Below, one piece after another: positions 35,484 through 44,431 of a DNA stretch of 54,986 nt. A program made the position numbers and the translations under genes. The stretch spans positions 1 to 54,986 of the forward strand of contig SVDX01000016.1 of assembly GCA_015057605.1 (NCBI GenBank). Reading direction: 5' to 3'. Below the pieces are notes generated by a model. That model had not been told where the DNA came from, did no database searches, and saw nothing but the letters and a program-made list of their open reading frames with translations. Source of the DNA: Lachnospira sp. Its GTDB lineage: Bacteria > Bacillota > Clostridia > Lachnospirales > Lachnospiraceae. The number at the start of each line of letters is the position of its first letter. The first letter of the stretch is position 1.

Positions 35484-36149
35484 ATGGATTACATTTTAGA
35501 AGCAAAGGACATTTCAAGAACATATGTTAACGGAAAGATTGAGACAAACGCATTAAAATCATGCGATGTAGCTATTGAGAAGGGCTCATTTGTAGCTATT
35601 ATAGGTAAGAGTGGCTCAGGCAAATCTACACTTCTTAGAATACTTGGAAGTATGGATAGACCCGATAGCGGTACTGTTATGATTGAAGGTGAAGACATTT
35701 ACAAATTTAAGGACAAACAGCTTGCAAAATTTAGAAGAACTAAGATTGGTTTCGTATATCAGGATTATGCATTACTTCCAGAGTTTACAGCATTTGAAAA
35801 TATATCGATTCCTTCAATTCTTGATGGTAAGAAACCTAATAAGGAAAGAATGGAGCAGCTTTTAAGTGATTTAGAAATAAGTCATTGTAAGAATAAATAT
35901 CCACATCAAATGTCAGGTGGCGAGCAACAAAGAGTATCAATTGCAAGAGCAATATTTATGGAACCGGCAATTATATTTGCGGACGAGCCTACAGGTAACC
36001 TTGATGCAGCTAGTGCAGAGGGTGTGGCAAAGATGCTTACTATGATGTCTCAAAAGTATAATCAAACAATCGTTATGGTAACACATGATAAGCAGATGGC
36101 TGAATATGCAGATAGAATTATTAATATTGTGGATGGAAGAGTATCATGA
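35484..36149 (+). CDS. ABC transporter ATPase (MacB/BceA-like)
   Basis: This 221-aa ATPase starts at ATG 35484. AAAGGA ends 8 nt upstream and overlaps the earlier ATG at 35475. The motifs are Walker A GKSGSGKST, a Q-loop in VYQDYALLPEF, the signature MSGGEQQRVSIARAI, Walker B IIFADEPTGNLD and VTHDKQM. This is the MacB/LolD-type ATPase that partners FtsX-like permeases. It overlaps the permease by ATGA. Confidence 0.94.
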   Translation: MDYILEAKDISRTYVNGKIETNALKSCDVAIEKGSFVAIIGKSGSGKSTLLRILGSMDRPDSGTVMIEGEDIYKFKDKQLAKFRRTKIGFVYQDYALLPEFTAFENISIPSILDGKKPNKERMEQLLSDLEISHCKNKYPHQMSGGEQQRVSIARAIFMEPAIIFADEPTGNLDAASAEGVAKMLTMMSQKYNQTIVMVTHDKQMAEYADRIINIVDGRVS

Positions 36150-38845
36150 ATATAAGAGTATTTTTGCTTGTATGTAAAAGCTTCTTTAGGCGATATAAGC
36201 AGGTACTCAATACATGTTTTGTTACATTTCTTGTAATGCTATTTGTAACGGCGACGGCATTATTTAGAGATAATATGTATAATATGCAGGATGAACTGAA
36301 TAAAGAAAGATTTGGCTCATGGTTTGTAGTGGAGGTAAAGCAAGGTGAAGCAAATAAGGACCTTTCTAATCATAAGTTTTTAACAAAACCTCAGCATGCA
36401 GGATCAGCAGTAACAGTTTATGATGGCAGTTATACGTTTAAAATGGGATACTTAGGTTATATTTCTGAAGAGTTTTTTACAGAAAATAATATGCAACTAA
36501 GAGAAGGTCATCTTCCACAAAAGGATAATGAGATTGCACTTGAATATTCAACACTTGTAGAATATGGATATCCTACACAGATAGGCTCCACCATAAAAAT
36601 ATCGTACTCAGAAGTGTATTCGGCCTCAAAAGAGGATGTAATATACGAAGAATACATTTTATGCGGAATTTTAGAGGAATATACTGAGCTATGGGTATGT
36701 GGCGATGCTATGCCGACGGTTATAGTAAATAAAAATCAATATGACCAAATTGATACAAAAATGAAATTTGACATATATAGTTATGGCATTAAAGATGGTG
36801 TTGAACTTGATGATTGGCACAAGTTTTATTTGACATTGAATGACATAATGAAGGGCATTTACTACAATGATTCGGTATATAATTATGAATTATGGGGTGC
36901 TGAATTTGTATATACCTATATGTACCTTGCGGTTGTTATTATAGGTGTTGCAATTTTGACTGCTAAAATCGTAGATTATCGAAGAATGAGAAAAGATTTC
37001 AATGAGAAAATGCGTAATTTAGGAGCAAGTAAAAAGCAATTGCTTTTGATTCGTAACATTGAAACAATGGTAATGATAATACTGTTTGGAATTTTAGGTA
37101 TTATAGTGGCATATTTATTAGGAAATCTTATTTCAGATAAGGTAGAAGCTGCATTAAATATTGATTTTTATAGAATTGGCGATAGTGTTATAAAAAGAAG
37201 TATTTTTGCTATGATAATAGCAATTCTTGCGAGCTGGTTATCGGATGTTATTGTAATACTTAAAGAAAAACGACACAAAAAATCAAAGAAAATCAGAGTA
37301 TACATAAGCGATAATGAAAAACAGATGCAAAAGCGAAGACTTAATCATAAGAATCACTTAATAAAGATACAAAATAGATTTTCTAAAAGCGAAGGCATTT
37401 TTGTAAGATTGGGCATAAGAATATTTAATTTATGCATTATCTTTATAATACTTGGAAGTATTTATAATGTTGTACTTGCTAAAAAAGAGCTTGAGGCAAA
37501 TGATAATAAATATGATTTAGTAGCAACAATGTCGGATAGGTATTTAAAACCTTATGAGTTTTCTGCTTATATTGATAAGGATATACCATATCCAGAGTTT
37601 GCAGATTTATATGAATGGGCATTTAATAATAACAAGATAAATAGAGATTATCAGGATATGCTTAGCAATTGTGGTATTGCTAACTTAAAATTAGGCAGGA
37701 GTAATAAATACTTAAAGTATTCAAATGCCTGTATTACCAATGGATGCTCTAAGAATCTTATAGATATGATAGAGTCTGTTGCAGGCGTTGAGAACGTTGA
37801 ATGGGGACTTTATGAAAATCAAAGACGTTTAGAATGGGAAGGTATCAATTATAATGAAACGGGCCTTTCGTTGATGCAAAATAGTACTGAGTTAGCAGGT
37901 AAGGATTCTAAGTATCTGTTTGGTACGGAGTATCTTAATGTTGATAAGGCATTGTTTGAACGTTTATCAAAATATTCTGATTCGGAGTATCTTGACTATG
38001 ATGCGTTTTGTAAAGGCGAGCAGATAATTTTACTTCTCAATAAAAATGCATATGGCAACTATGATAAGACCATAAAAGAAGGAATGGATATTGTATATCA
38101 TTATTATCCTATAGAAGAAGCTTATGGTTACGATGTAACAGAGTCGGATATAAAGAAAATAGACCCAGATACATTTGAAGAAGAAAGAAAAATAAATGAA
38201 ATGCTGTTTGATATCAATACATCTGCTGCGGTTATGCCGATGGTTGCAAGTGTAATATATTTGGATGAAAACAATAAAGAAGAATTTGCTGATTTAATAA
38301 CAGGAGAGTGCTACTATATGGCAATTGCTTCAATGGAGTTGGCAAATAAGTTAGTAGATAATCAAAATGAACTACTTAGAAATTGTATAGGAAAATATGT
38401 AGGTAAGGATTTTGATGCCCTTTATAAGCTTAATTTAAATTATAATAAATTTAATATGCGTTTTACAGATAGTGCAGTATTGTTTTCAACAGATAATCTT
38501 GTTAAAGCTTATACACGTGTTAATAATATGAAATGCGAAAGCTTTTATATGGAGAAAAATGTTTATAGAGAGCAACTTGCTACATCTATTATGCAAAATG
38601 CTATAACAGTAATTTTAGCGCTGTTTATGAATATAATGGTAGCCATAATGTTTGCACAAAATAGATGCAATAACAGAACTAAGCAATTTGAAATACTATA
38701 TAGAAATGGTATGACAAAGAAAAAAATACTTATAATGTCTATGTATGAAGTGATAAGAGAGGACATATGGTGTATAATTACCCTACCAATCGTGATATTG
38801 CTACAATTTTTTACATATAAAATTAAGCTGATAAAGCTGAAATAA
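36146..38845 (+). CDS. FtsX/MacB-like ABC permease, possibly C-terminally truncated
   Basis: This 899-aa membrane protein has an N-terminal helix (about 17-40), a first extracytoplasmic domain (about 45-255) and three helices (about 260-370). A further helix (about 430-450), a second extracytoplasmic domain (about 455-805) and helices near 810-835 and 868-890 follow. Two-FtsX-domain permeases normally end with three helices after the second ectodomain; only two are seen, and the protein ends in a basic KIKLIKLK tail. The last helix may therefore be lost. It presumably moves or senses a peptide or lipid under control of the adjacent two-component system. Confidence 0.87.
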   Translation: MNIRVFLLVCKSFFRRYKQVLNTCFVTFLVMLFVTATALFRDNMYNMQDELNKERFGSWFVVEVKQGEANKDLSNHKFLTKPQHAGSAVTVYDGSYTFKMGYLGYISEEFFTENNMQLREGHLPQKDNEIALEYSTLVEYGYPTQIGSTIKISYSEVYSASKEDVIYEEYILCGILEEYTELWVCGDAMPTVIVNKNQYDQIDTKMKFDIYSYGIKDGVELDDWHKFYLTLNDIMKGIYYNDSVYNYELWGAEFVYTYMYLAVVIIGVAILTAKIVDYRRMRKDFNEKMRNLGASKKQLLLIRNIETMVMIILFGILGIIVAYLLGNLISDKVEAALNIDFYRIGDSVIKRSIFAMIIAILASWLSDVIVILKEKRHKKSKKIRVYISDNEKQMQKRRLNHKNHLIKIQNRFSKSEGIFVRLGIRIFNLCIIFIILGSIYNVVLAKKELEANDNKYDLVATMSDRYLKPYEFSAYIDKDIPYPEFADLYEWAFNNNKINRDYQDMLSNCGIANLKLGRSNKYLKYSNACITNGCSKNLIDMIESVAGVENVEWGLYENQRRLEWEGINYNETGLSLMQNSTELAGKDSKYLFGTEYLNVDKALFERLSKYSDSEYLDYDAFCKGEQIILLLNKNAYGNYDKTIKEGMDIVYHYYPIEEAYGYDVTESDIKKIDPDTFEEERKINEMLFDINTSAAVMPMVASVIYLDENNKEEFADLITGECYYMAIASMELANKLVDNQNELLRNCIGKYVGKDFDALYKLNLNYNKFNMRFTDSAVLFSTDNLVKAYTRVNNMKCESFYMEKNVYREQLATSIMQNAITVILALFMNIMVAIMFAQNRCNNRTKQFEILYRNGMTKKKILIMSMYEVIREDIWCIITLPIVILLQFFTYKIKLIKLK

Positions 38846-38860
38846 GTTGAAAAAAAGTAT

Positions 38861-38903
38861 AAAATGATGTATTCTAAATTAGATGGGATACATCATTTTT
38901 GTT
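38861..38903 (+). terminator. Terminator after the permease gene
   Basis: The stem AAATGATGTAT/ATACATCATTT (38862-38872 and 38888-38898) is followed by T-rich sequence. It lies between the permease and the next start at 38920. Confidence 0.8.
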
Positions 38904-38919
38904 GGTAAAAGGAGACTGT

Positions 38920-40008
38920 ATGGATAGCTACGAAAGCATTTATAAAAAATGGAGAAAAACGTTACTAACTATTGACATATGCGCTGTTATATGCATTTGT
39001 ATGATAGAGATTGGTATGTATTTTTATTTACACTGGCTAAATCTTATTGATATGAATGTTAATGACTATTTGTGGAATTATTTATTCATTCCGACTATTG
39101 TCAATGTTTTGCTTGTTGCAGTTGCTTATATAGTTGAAAGCAATATGAAAAGTGAATCTATCATAATCAATTATGTGCCGATTGTACTGACATTGTTTAT
39201 TATAACGGTTATAGCGTGTGTACATTTTCATTTTTCGGTAATGTGGTGCTGTTTTCCGTTGCCTATACTTTTGACCATTGTTTATATGGATAAAAAGATG
39301 ACAAAGCGTATCACGATAATGTCGTTTTTGTGCCTTATTGCAGCTATTGCTATGAATTATTATCATTTAGGTGAAACAGAGTTTTATCTTTTAGTGGAAA
39401 GTATTATTTCTGTTGTGTGTCTTGTGACGGTATATATAGCAACAACGCTTATAATTAAAGTGCAAAAGGAAAAGAATTTAGTACTCTCAAGAGGCTTTAG
39501 TAATGATACAGATGATGTTAAAGATGGTATGAGCAGAACTGGATTTTATAATTATACAGCATTTATGGAAATATTAAGCGAAAAGCTTTTAAAGGCACAG
39601 CGAAAGGAAGATTTACTTGCACTTGCAATAGTCGATCTTGACGGAATTGATGAAATTAATGAGATATATGGCTATTTTCAAGGTGATATGGTAATAGCGG
39701 CACTTGTTGGCAAGATAAAAGAGCTTACAACGGAAGGAATGACTGTTGCAGAGCTTAATAAACAGCAATTTGCTATTATATTTGACAATGATATTGCCGT
39801 GGAGGCATACAATATTGTTGAAAAATTGAGAATGAATTTCTTTAAAGAGTCCTACGGCTTTATGGATGAGATGGCCACGATAACAGTAGGGCTAACTATG
39901 TACAAGAAAGGATGGGACACCAAGAAGTTCCTTGATGTCAGTCTTGAAACCCTGAAAAACGGGAAAAATTCACAAAAGAATACTACAAACATATATTTGG
40001 AAAAATAA
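38920..40008 (+). CDS. Membrane protein with degenerate GGDEF domain
   Basis: This 362-aa protein starts at ATG 38920, with AAAGGAGA 5 nt upstream. About six membrane helices occupy residues 15-185. The C-terminal domain has the fold signatures of diguanylate cyclases: SRTGFYNYTAFMEILSEKLL, LLALAIVDLDGIDEINEIYG and a late TITVGLTMY. The active-site GGDEF is replaced by LNKQQF, and no RxxD inhibitory site is apparent. It is probably a nucleotide-binding receptor or a remnant rather than a cyclase. Confidence 0.85.
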   Translation: MDSYESIYKKWRKTLLTIDICAVICICMIEIGMYFYLHWLNLIDMNVNDYLWNYLFIPTIVNVLLVAVAYIVESNMKSESIIINYVPIVLTLFIITVIACVHFHFSVMWCCFPLPILLTIVYMDKKMTKRITIMSFLCLIAAIAMNYYHLGETEFYLLVESIISVVCLVTVYIATTLIIKVQKEKNLVLSRGFSNDTDDVKDGMSRTGFYNYTAFMEILSEKLLKAQRKEDLLALAIVDLDGIDEINEIYGYFQGDMVIAALVGKIKELTTEGMTVAELNKQQFAIIFDNDIAVEAYNIVEKLRMNFFKESYGFMDEMATITVGLTMYKKGWDTKKFLDVSLETLKNGKNSQKNTTNIYLEK

Positions 40009-40045
40009 ATGCAATATAGCTCTTTATTTTCTTTCCAAAATTGTT

Positions 40046-40051
40046 TATAAT
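40046..40051 (+). promoter_or_regulatory. -10 element of the nifJ promoter
   Basis: A consensus TATAAT lies 40 bp before the nifJ start. The -35 region at 17 bp (TTTATT) is poor. The ribosome binding site ACAGGAGGC (about 40072-40080) is strong. Confidence 0.5.
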
Positions 40052-40090
40052 ATAGTAGTATAAAGTATTTTACAGGAGGCAAAAAATACC

Positions 40091-43000
40091 ATGATTAAAA
40101 GAAAAATGAAAACTATGGATGGTAATACAGCTGCCGCACACGTGTCGTATGCTTATACAGATGTAGCTGCTATCTATCCTATCACACCATCAACAGTTAT
40201 GGCTGAACTCGCTGATAAGTGGGCTGCTGATGGAAGAGTTAATGTATTTGGACAAACTGTAAAAGTTGTTGAAATGCAGTCAGAAGCTGGTGCTGCTGGT
40301 GCTGTACACGGTTCGTTGGCAGCAGGTGCCTTAACAACTACATTTACAGCGTCACAAGGTTTACTTCTTATGATTCCAAATATGTACAAGATCGCTGGTG
40401 AATTATTACCAGGCGTTATTAATGTATCTGCAAGAGCTTTAGCAAGCCATGCATTATCTATTTTTGGAGATCATTCTGACGTATATGCATGTCGTCAAAC
40501 AGGTTTTGCAATGCTATGTTCAGGAAATGTACAAGAAGTTATGGATTTAGCTCCAATAGCGCACTTAGCAGCTATTAAGGGTAAGGTTCCATTCTTACAT
40601 TTCTTTGATGGTTTTAGAACATCACACGAATTACAAAAGATTGCAACATGGGATTATGAAGATTTAAAAGATATGTTAGATATGGATGCGGTTGATGCAT
40701 ACAGAAGAAATGCACTTAACCCAGAACATCCAAAGGTAACAGGTACAGCTCAAAACCCTGACTGCTTCTTCCAAGCAAGAGAAGCTTGTAACACATATTA
40801 CAACAATGTTCCAGCTATTGTGGAAGAATACATGAACAAGGTTAATGAAAAGATCGGTACAAACTATGGCTTATTCAATTACTATGGTGCACCTGATGCA
40901 ACTAAGGTTATCGTTGCTATGGGTTCAGCATGTGATACAATTGAAGAAACAGTAGATTTCTTAAATGGCAGAGGAGAAAAGGTTGGTTTAATCAAGGTTA
41001 GATTATACAGACCATTCTCAACAAAGCATTTATTAGCTACTCTTCCAAAGACAGTAGAACAGATTACAGTTCTTGACAGAACTAAGGAACCAGGTTCAAT
41101 TGGTGAACCATTATACTTAGACGTATTAGCTGCTTTAAGAGGCACAGAATTCGCTAAGGTTAATGTAATCAATGGCCGTTACGGTTTAGGTTCAAAGGAT
41201 ACAACTCCTGGCCAGATTATTGCCGCATTTAACAACACAAGCAAGTATGGCTTTACATTAGGTATTGTGGATGACGTAACAAACCTTTCATTAGAAGTTA
41301 CAGAGAATCCAGTTACAACACCTGCAAGCACAATTAGCTGTAAGTTCTGGGGCTTAGGCGCAGATGGTACAGTTGGTGCTAACAAGAACTCTATCAAAAT
41401 TATCGGTGACCACACAGATAAGTATGTTCAGGCATATTTTGATTATGACTCAAAGAAGTCAGGTGGTGTTACAATTTCACACTTAAGATTTGGTGATGAC
41501 CCAATTAAGGCAACATACCTTATCAGCCAGGCTGATTTCGTTGCATGTCATAACAGATCTTACATTTACAAGTACAACATGGTACAAGATGTTAAACCAG
41601 GTGGCTCATTCTTATTAAACTGCGATTGGGATGCAGAAGAATTAGAAAAGAACATTCCTGGTAATGTTAAGAGATATATTGCTAACAACAATATTAACTT
41701 CTATACAATCGATGGTATCAAGATTGGTAAGGAATTAGGCTTAGGCGGAAGAATTAACACAATTTTACAGGCTGCCTTCTTCAAATTAGCTAACATTATT
41801 CCAATTGAAGATGCTGTTAAGTATATGAAGGATGCTGCTACAGCTTCATACGGCAAGAAGGGTGAAGAAATCGTTGCTATGAACCACGCTGCTATCGAAA
41901 AGGGTGTTTCAGAAGTAGTTAAGGTTGAAGTACCTGAAAGCTGGAAGAATGCTGCTGATACTGCACTTGAAGAAGCTGAAGTAACAGGTAGACCAGATGC
42001 AGTTGATTTCGTTAAGAATATTCAGATGCCAATTAACAGACAAGAAGGTAACAAGTTACCAGTATCTACATTCCTTGATAGAGCGGATGGACATTTACCA
42101 ACAGGTACATCAGCATACGAGAAGAGAGGTATTGCAGTAGAAGTTCCAGTATGGAATCCAGAAAACTGTATCCAATGTAACTTCTGTTCATATGTATGTC
42201 CACATGCTGTTATCAGACCAGTTGTATTAGACGAAGCTGAAGCTAAGAATGCGCCAGAAGGAACAGATATGATTCCACTTATGGGCTTAGCTGACAAGTC
42301 ATTTACAATGTCAATCAGTGCATTAGACTGTACAGGTTGTGGTAGCTGTGTAAATGTATGTCCAGGTAAGAAGGGTCTTAAGGCATTATCAATGGCAGCA
42401 GCTGCTGAAGTAACAGAAAAAGAACAGGCATTATATGAGTACGGTTTAACAGTATCAGAAAAGCCAGAAGTTCTTGAAAAGTTTAAAGAAACAACAGTTA
42501 AGGGTAGCCAATTTAAGCAACCATTACTCGAGTTCTCAGGAGCTTGTGCAGGTTGTGGTGAAACACCTTACGCTAAGTTAGTAACACAATTATTTGGTGA
42601 TAGAATGTATATCGCTAATGCTACAGGTTGTTCATCAATCTGGGCTGGTTCAATGCCATCTACACCATATACAGTTAATAGAGAAGGCAAGGGTCCAGCT
42701 TGGGCTAACTCATTATTCGAAGATAATGCAGAATTTGGTTATGGTATGGCACTTGCTAATGATGCAATCAGAGCAGGCTTAAAGTCAAAGGTTGAGGCTA
42801 TGATGGACAAGGCTGAATTAGCAGAAGTATGCAAGGCTTATGTTGACACATTTGGTGATAGCGAAGCTAATGCAGCAGCTACAAAGAACTTAGTTGCAGC
42901 CCTAGAAGCTGATGGTAGTGCAGATGCTAATGTAATCTTAAAGGATAAGGATTACCTTGCTAAGAAGTCACAATGGATCTTTGGTGGTGACGGTTGGGCT

Positions 43001-43609
43001 TACGATATCGGTTACGGCGGATTAGACCATGTGCTTGCTACAGGTGCTAATGTAAACATCTTAGTATTTGATACAGAAGTTTACTCTAACACAGGTGGAC
43101 AGTCATCTAAGGCTACACCAGTTGGTGCAGTTGCTAAATTTGCTGCAAGTGGTAAGGAAGTTCGTAAGAAAGACCTTGCTGCAATCGCAATGAGCTATGG
43201 TTATGTATACGTTGCTCAGATTTCACAGGGTGCTGATATGAATCAATGTATTAAGGCAATCAAGGAAGCTGAAGCATATGATGGTCCATCACTTATCATC
43301 GCTTACGCTCCATGTATCAACCACGGTATTAAGGGCGGTATGAAGATTGCTCAGACAGAAGAAAAGAACGCAGTTCTTTCAGGTTACTGGCATTTATTCA
43401 GATTCAACCCAGACTTAGCATTAGAAGGCAAGAATCCATTCACATTGGATAGCAAGGAGCCTACAATGGAATATACAGATTTCATCAAGAATGAAGTTCG
43501 TTATAACTCATTATTAAGAGAAAATCCAGAAAAGGCTACAGCATTGTTCGAAAGAGCAAGCAAAGACGCTAAGGCTAAATATGATAGATTAAAGGCTATG
43601 GCTGAATAA
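40091..43609 (+). CDS. nifJ: Pyruvate:ferredoxin (flavodoxin) oxidoreductase
   Basis: This 1172-aa single-chain enzyme decarboxylates pyruvate to acetyl-CoA and reduces ferredoxin, a central step of anaerobic catabolism. Domain I has the AYTDVAAIYPITPSTVMAE pyruvate-binding start. Two ferredoxin-type 4Fe-4S motifs are visible, CIQCNFCSYVCPH and CTGCGSCVNVCPG. The proximal cluster and thiamine-diphosphate domain show CAGCGETPY, GCSSIW and GDGWAYDIGYGGLDHV. Codon use (many GGT, GCT, ATC and AAG) differs from the neighbours, consistent with very high expression. It has its own promoter and terminator. Confidence 0.98.
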   Translation: MIKRKMKTMDGNTAAAHVSYAYTDVAAIYPITPSTVMAELADKWAADGRVNVFGQTVKVVEMQSEAGAAGAVHGSLAAGALTTTFTASQGLLLMIPNMYKIAGELLPGVINVSARALASHALSIFGDHSDVYACRQTGFAMLCSGNVQEVMDLAPIAHLAAIKGKVPFLHFFDGFRTSHELQKIATWDYEDLKDMLDMDAVDAYRRNALNPEHPKVTGTAQNPDCFFQAREACNTYYNNVPAIVEEYMNKVNEKIGTNYGLFNYYGAPDATKVIVAMGSACDTIEETVDFLNGRGEKVGLIKVRLYRPFSTKHLLATLPKTVEQITVLDRTKEPGSIGEPLYLDVLAALRGTEFAKVNVINGRYGLGSKDTTPGQIIAAFNNTSKYGFTLGIVDDVTNLSLEVTENPVTTPASTISCKFWGLGADGTVGANKNSIKIIGDHTDKYVQAYFDYDSKKSGGVTISHLRFGDDPIKATYLISQADFVACHNRSYIYKYNMVQDVKPGGSFLLNCDWDAEELEKNIPGNVKRYIANNNINFYTIDGIKIGKELGLGGRINTILQAAFFKLANIIPIEDAVKYMKDAATASYGKKGEEIVAMNHAAIEKGVSEVVKVEVPESWKNAADTALEEAEVTGRPDAVDFVKNIQMPINRQEGNKLPVSTFLDRADGHLPTGTSAYEKRGIAVEVPVWNPENCIQCNFCSYVCPHAVIRPVVLDEAEAKNAPEGTDMIPLMGLADKSFTMSISALDCTGCGSCVNVCPGKKGLKALSMAAAAEVTEKEQALYEYGLTVSEKPEVLEKFKETTVKGSQFKQPLLEFSGACAGCGETPYAKLVTQLFGDRMYIANATGCSSIWAGSMPSTPYTVNREGKGPAWANSLFEDNAEFGYGMALANDAIRAGLKSKVEAMMDKAELAEVCKAYVDTFGDSEANAAATKNLVAALEADGSADANVILKDKDYLAKKSQWIFGGDGWAYDIGYGGLDHVLATGANVNILVFDTEVYSNTGGQSSKATPVGAVAKFAASGKEVRKKDLAAIAMSYGYVYVAQISQGADMNQCIKAIKEAEAYDGPSLIIAYAPCINHGIKGGMKIAQTEEKNAVLSGYWHLFRFNPDLALEGKNPFTLDSKEPTMEYTDFIKNEVRYNSLLRENPEKATALFERASKDAKAKYDRLKAMAE

Positions 43610-43619
43610 TTATAAATAG

Positions 43620-43652
43620 AAAAGAACATCGCTAAGGCGGTGTTCTTTTTAT
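43620..43652 (+). terminator. Terminator after nifJ
   Basis: The stem AAGAACATCGC/GCGGTGTTCTT (one G-T pair, loop TAAG) is followed by T5 and an AT-rich tail. Confidence 0.88.
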
Positions 43653-43682
43653 TATAAAGAAAAAAAGAAGGTTGTTTTTTGC

Positions 43683-43708
43683 TTTAAATTTTAAATTTAA
43701 AATTTAAA
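43683..43708. promoter_or_regulatory. Perfect 26-bp AT-only palindrome upstream of a strong promoter
   Basis: A stretch made only of TTTAAA-like blocks reads identically on both strands over 26 bp. It ends 13 bp before the -35 box of the next promoter. It could be an operator, an UP element for RNA polymerase alpha subunits, or a DNA-bending site. Low-complexity sequence makes chance palindromes more likely than usual. Confidence 0.6.
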
Positions 43709-43721
43709 CAAAAGAATATTG

Positions 43722-43750
43722 TTGACAAAAAAAATATATATATCTATAAT
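43722..43750 (+). promoter_or_regulatory. Consensus sigma-A promoter of the 43.8-47.9 kb module
   Basis: TTGACA (43722-43727) and TATAAT (43745-43750) are exact consensus hexamers with a 17-bp AT-rich spacer. Transcription should begin near 43757, giving a 5' leader of about 39 nt. This is the strongest promoter match in the window. Confidence 0.88.
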
Positions 43751-43756
43751 AATTGA

Positions 43757-43770
43757 GGAGCATTTTTAAT
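43757..43770 (+). repeat. 14-bp inverted repeat, 5' arm (at predicted transcript start)
   Basis: GGAGCATTTTTAAT lies exactly where transcription is expected to start. Its perfect reverse complement is at 44391-44404, in the spacer after the first gene. The two arms bracket the whole of the first coding region. Confidence 0.75.
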
Positions 43771-43795
43771 AATTTACAATAAGAGGAGAAAAGTA

Positions 43796-44380
43796 ATGAA
43801 AAATAGAATTTTAAAAATATTTTTTGCTATTGTTTTATCAATAAATATTATAATAATATCTACACATAATATATATGCTGCAAAACAAGATGATAATCCA
43901 GAGCAAATATATCAATATTGGTATAAAAATCCTTTAGTAGCAGCTATTAATACTAGAGTGTGGATAAGTGATTTAAATAAGAATTTTACAAATACAAAGA
44001 TATCATTTGATGCGAAGTCATTTTCAGATGTATATGTTGTAGATAAAGAATATCGTATAACGGATCATAAAAACTCGTTAATTATAGATACAACAAGAAT
44101 TGATGGAGAATTAACAGTGGGTAATACAGGAGTAGGAGTAACTGTTGGCGATAATAATAGAAACTACACTTTTACAACGGCAGCAAATAGTAATGCTCAT
44201 ACTAGCATATGTGCGTACAATAACACTATAAGAGCAGGTATGTTTGGAACATTGGCTGGAATATTGGGATTGCCAGTTAATATTATCAATCATGGGATTA
44301 TAGATGTTACTTCAACGCAGTCAGTATACATAAATGGGAACCTGTATAACAACTTAGCGGAAGTAAGAGTGTATTATTAA
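43796..44380 (+). CDS. Secreted beta-rich protein of unknown function
   Basis: This 194-aa protein has a classical signal peptide: basic MKNRILK, hydrophobic core to about residue 22, and likely cleavage after Ala28 or Ala29 (NIYAAK). The mature part is about 166 aa, with alternating hydrophobic/polar beta-strand patterns (TKISFDAKSFSDVYVVD, GELTVGNTGVGVTVGDN). A Gly/Leu-rich stretch, GMFGTLAGILGLPVNIINHG, lies near 148-167. One Cys is seen (about 138). There is no cell-wall anchor motif and no recognised family. AGAGGAGAAAAG precedes the ATG. It is the first gene of a module with an ABC transporter and could be its secreted effector, substrate or ligand. Confidence 0.82.
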   Translation: MKNRILKIFFAIVLSINIIIISTHNIYAAKQDDNPEQIYQYWYKNPLVAAINTRVWISDLNKNFTNTKISFDAKSFSDVYVVDKEYRITDHKNSLIIDTTRIDGELTVGNTGVGVTVGDNNRNYTFTTAANSNAHTSICAYNNTIRAGMFGTLAGILGLPVNIINHGIIDVTSTQSVYINGNLYNNLAEVRVYY

Positions 44381-44390
44381 AATTATGAAA

Positions 44391-44404
44391 ATTAAAAATG
44401 CTCC
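44391..44404 (+). repeat. 14-bp inverted repeat, 3' arm
   Basis: ATTAAAAATGCTCC is the exact reverse complement of 43757-43770. It sits in the 48-bp gap between the secreted protein and the next gene, 17 nt before that gene's AGGA ribosome binding site. Confidence 0.75.
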
Positions 44405-44431
44405 AATATGAAGGGTAATTAGGATACGATG

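Noticed and set aside
35484-38845. Assignment of the ABC pair as BceAB
   Set aside because: The permease has two large ectodomains and a MacB-like arrangement, unlike the ten-helix BceB with one ectodomain between helices 7 and 8.
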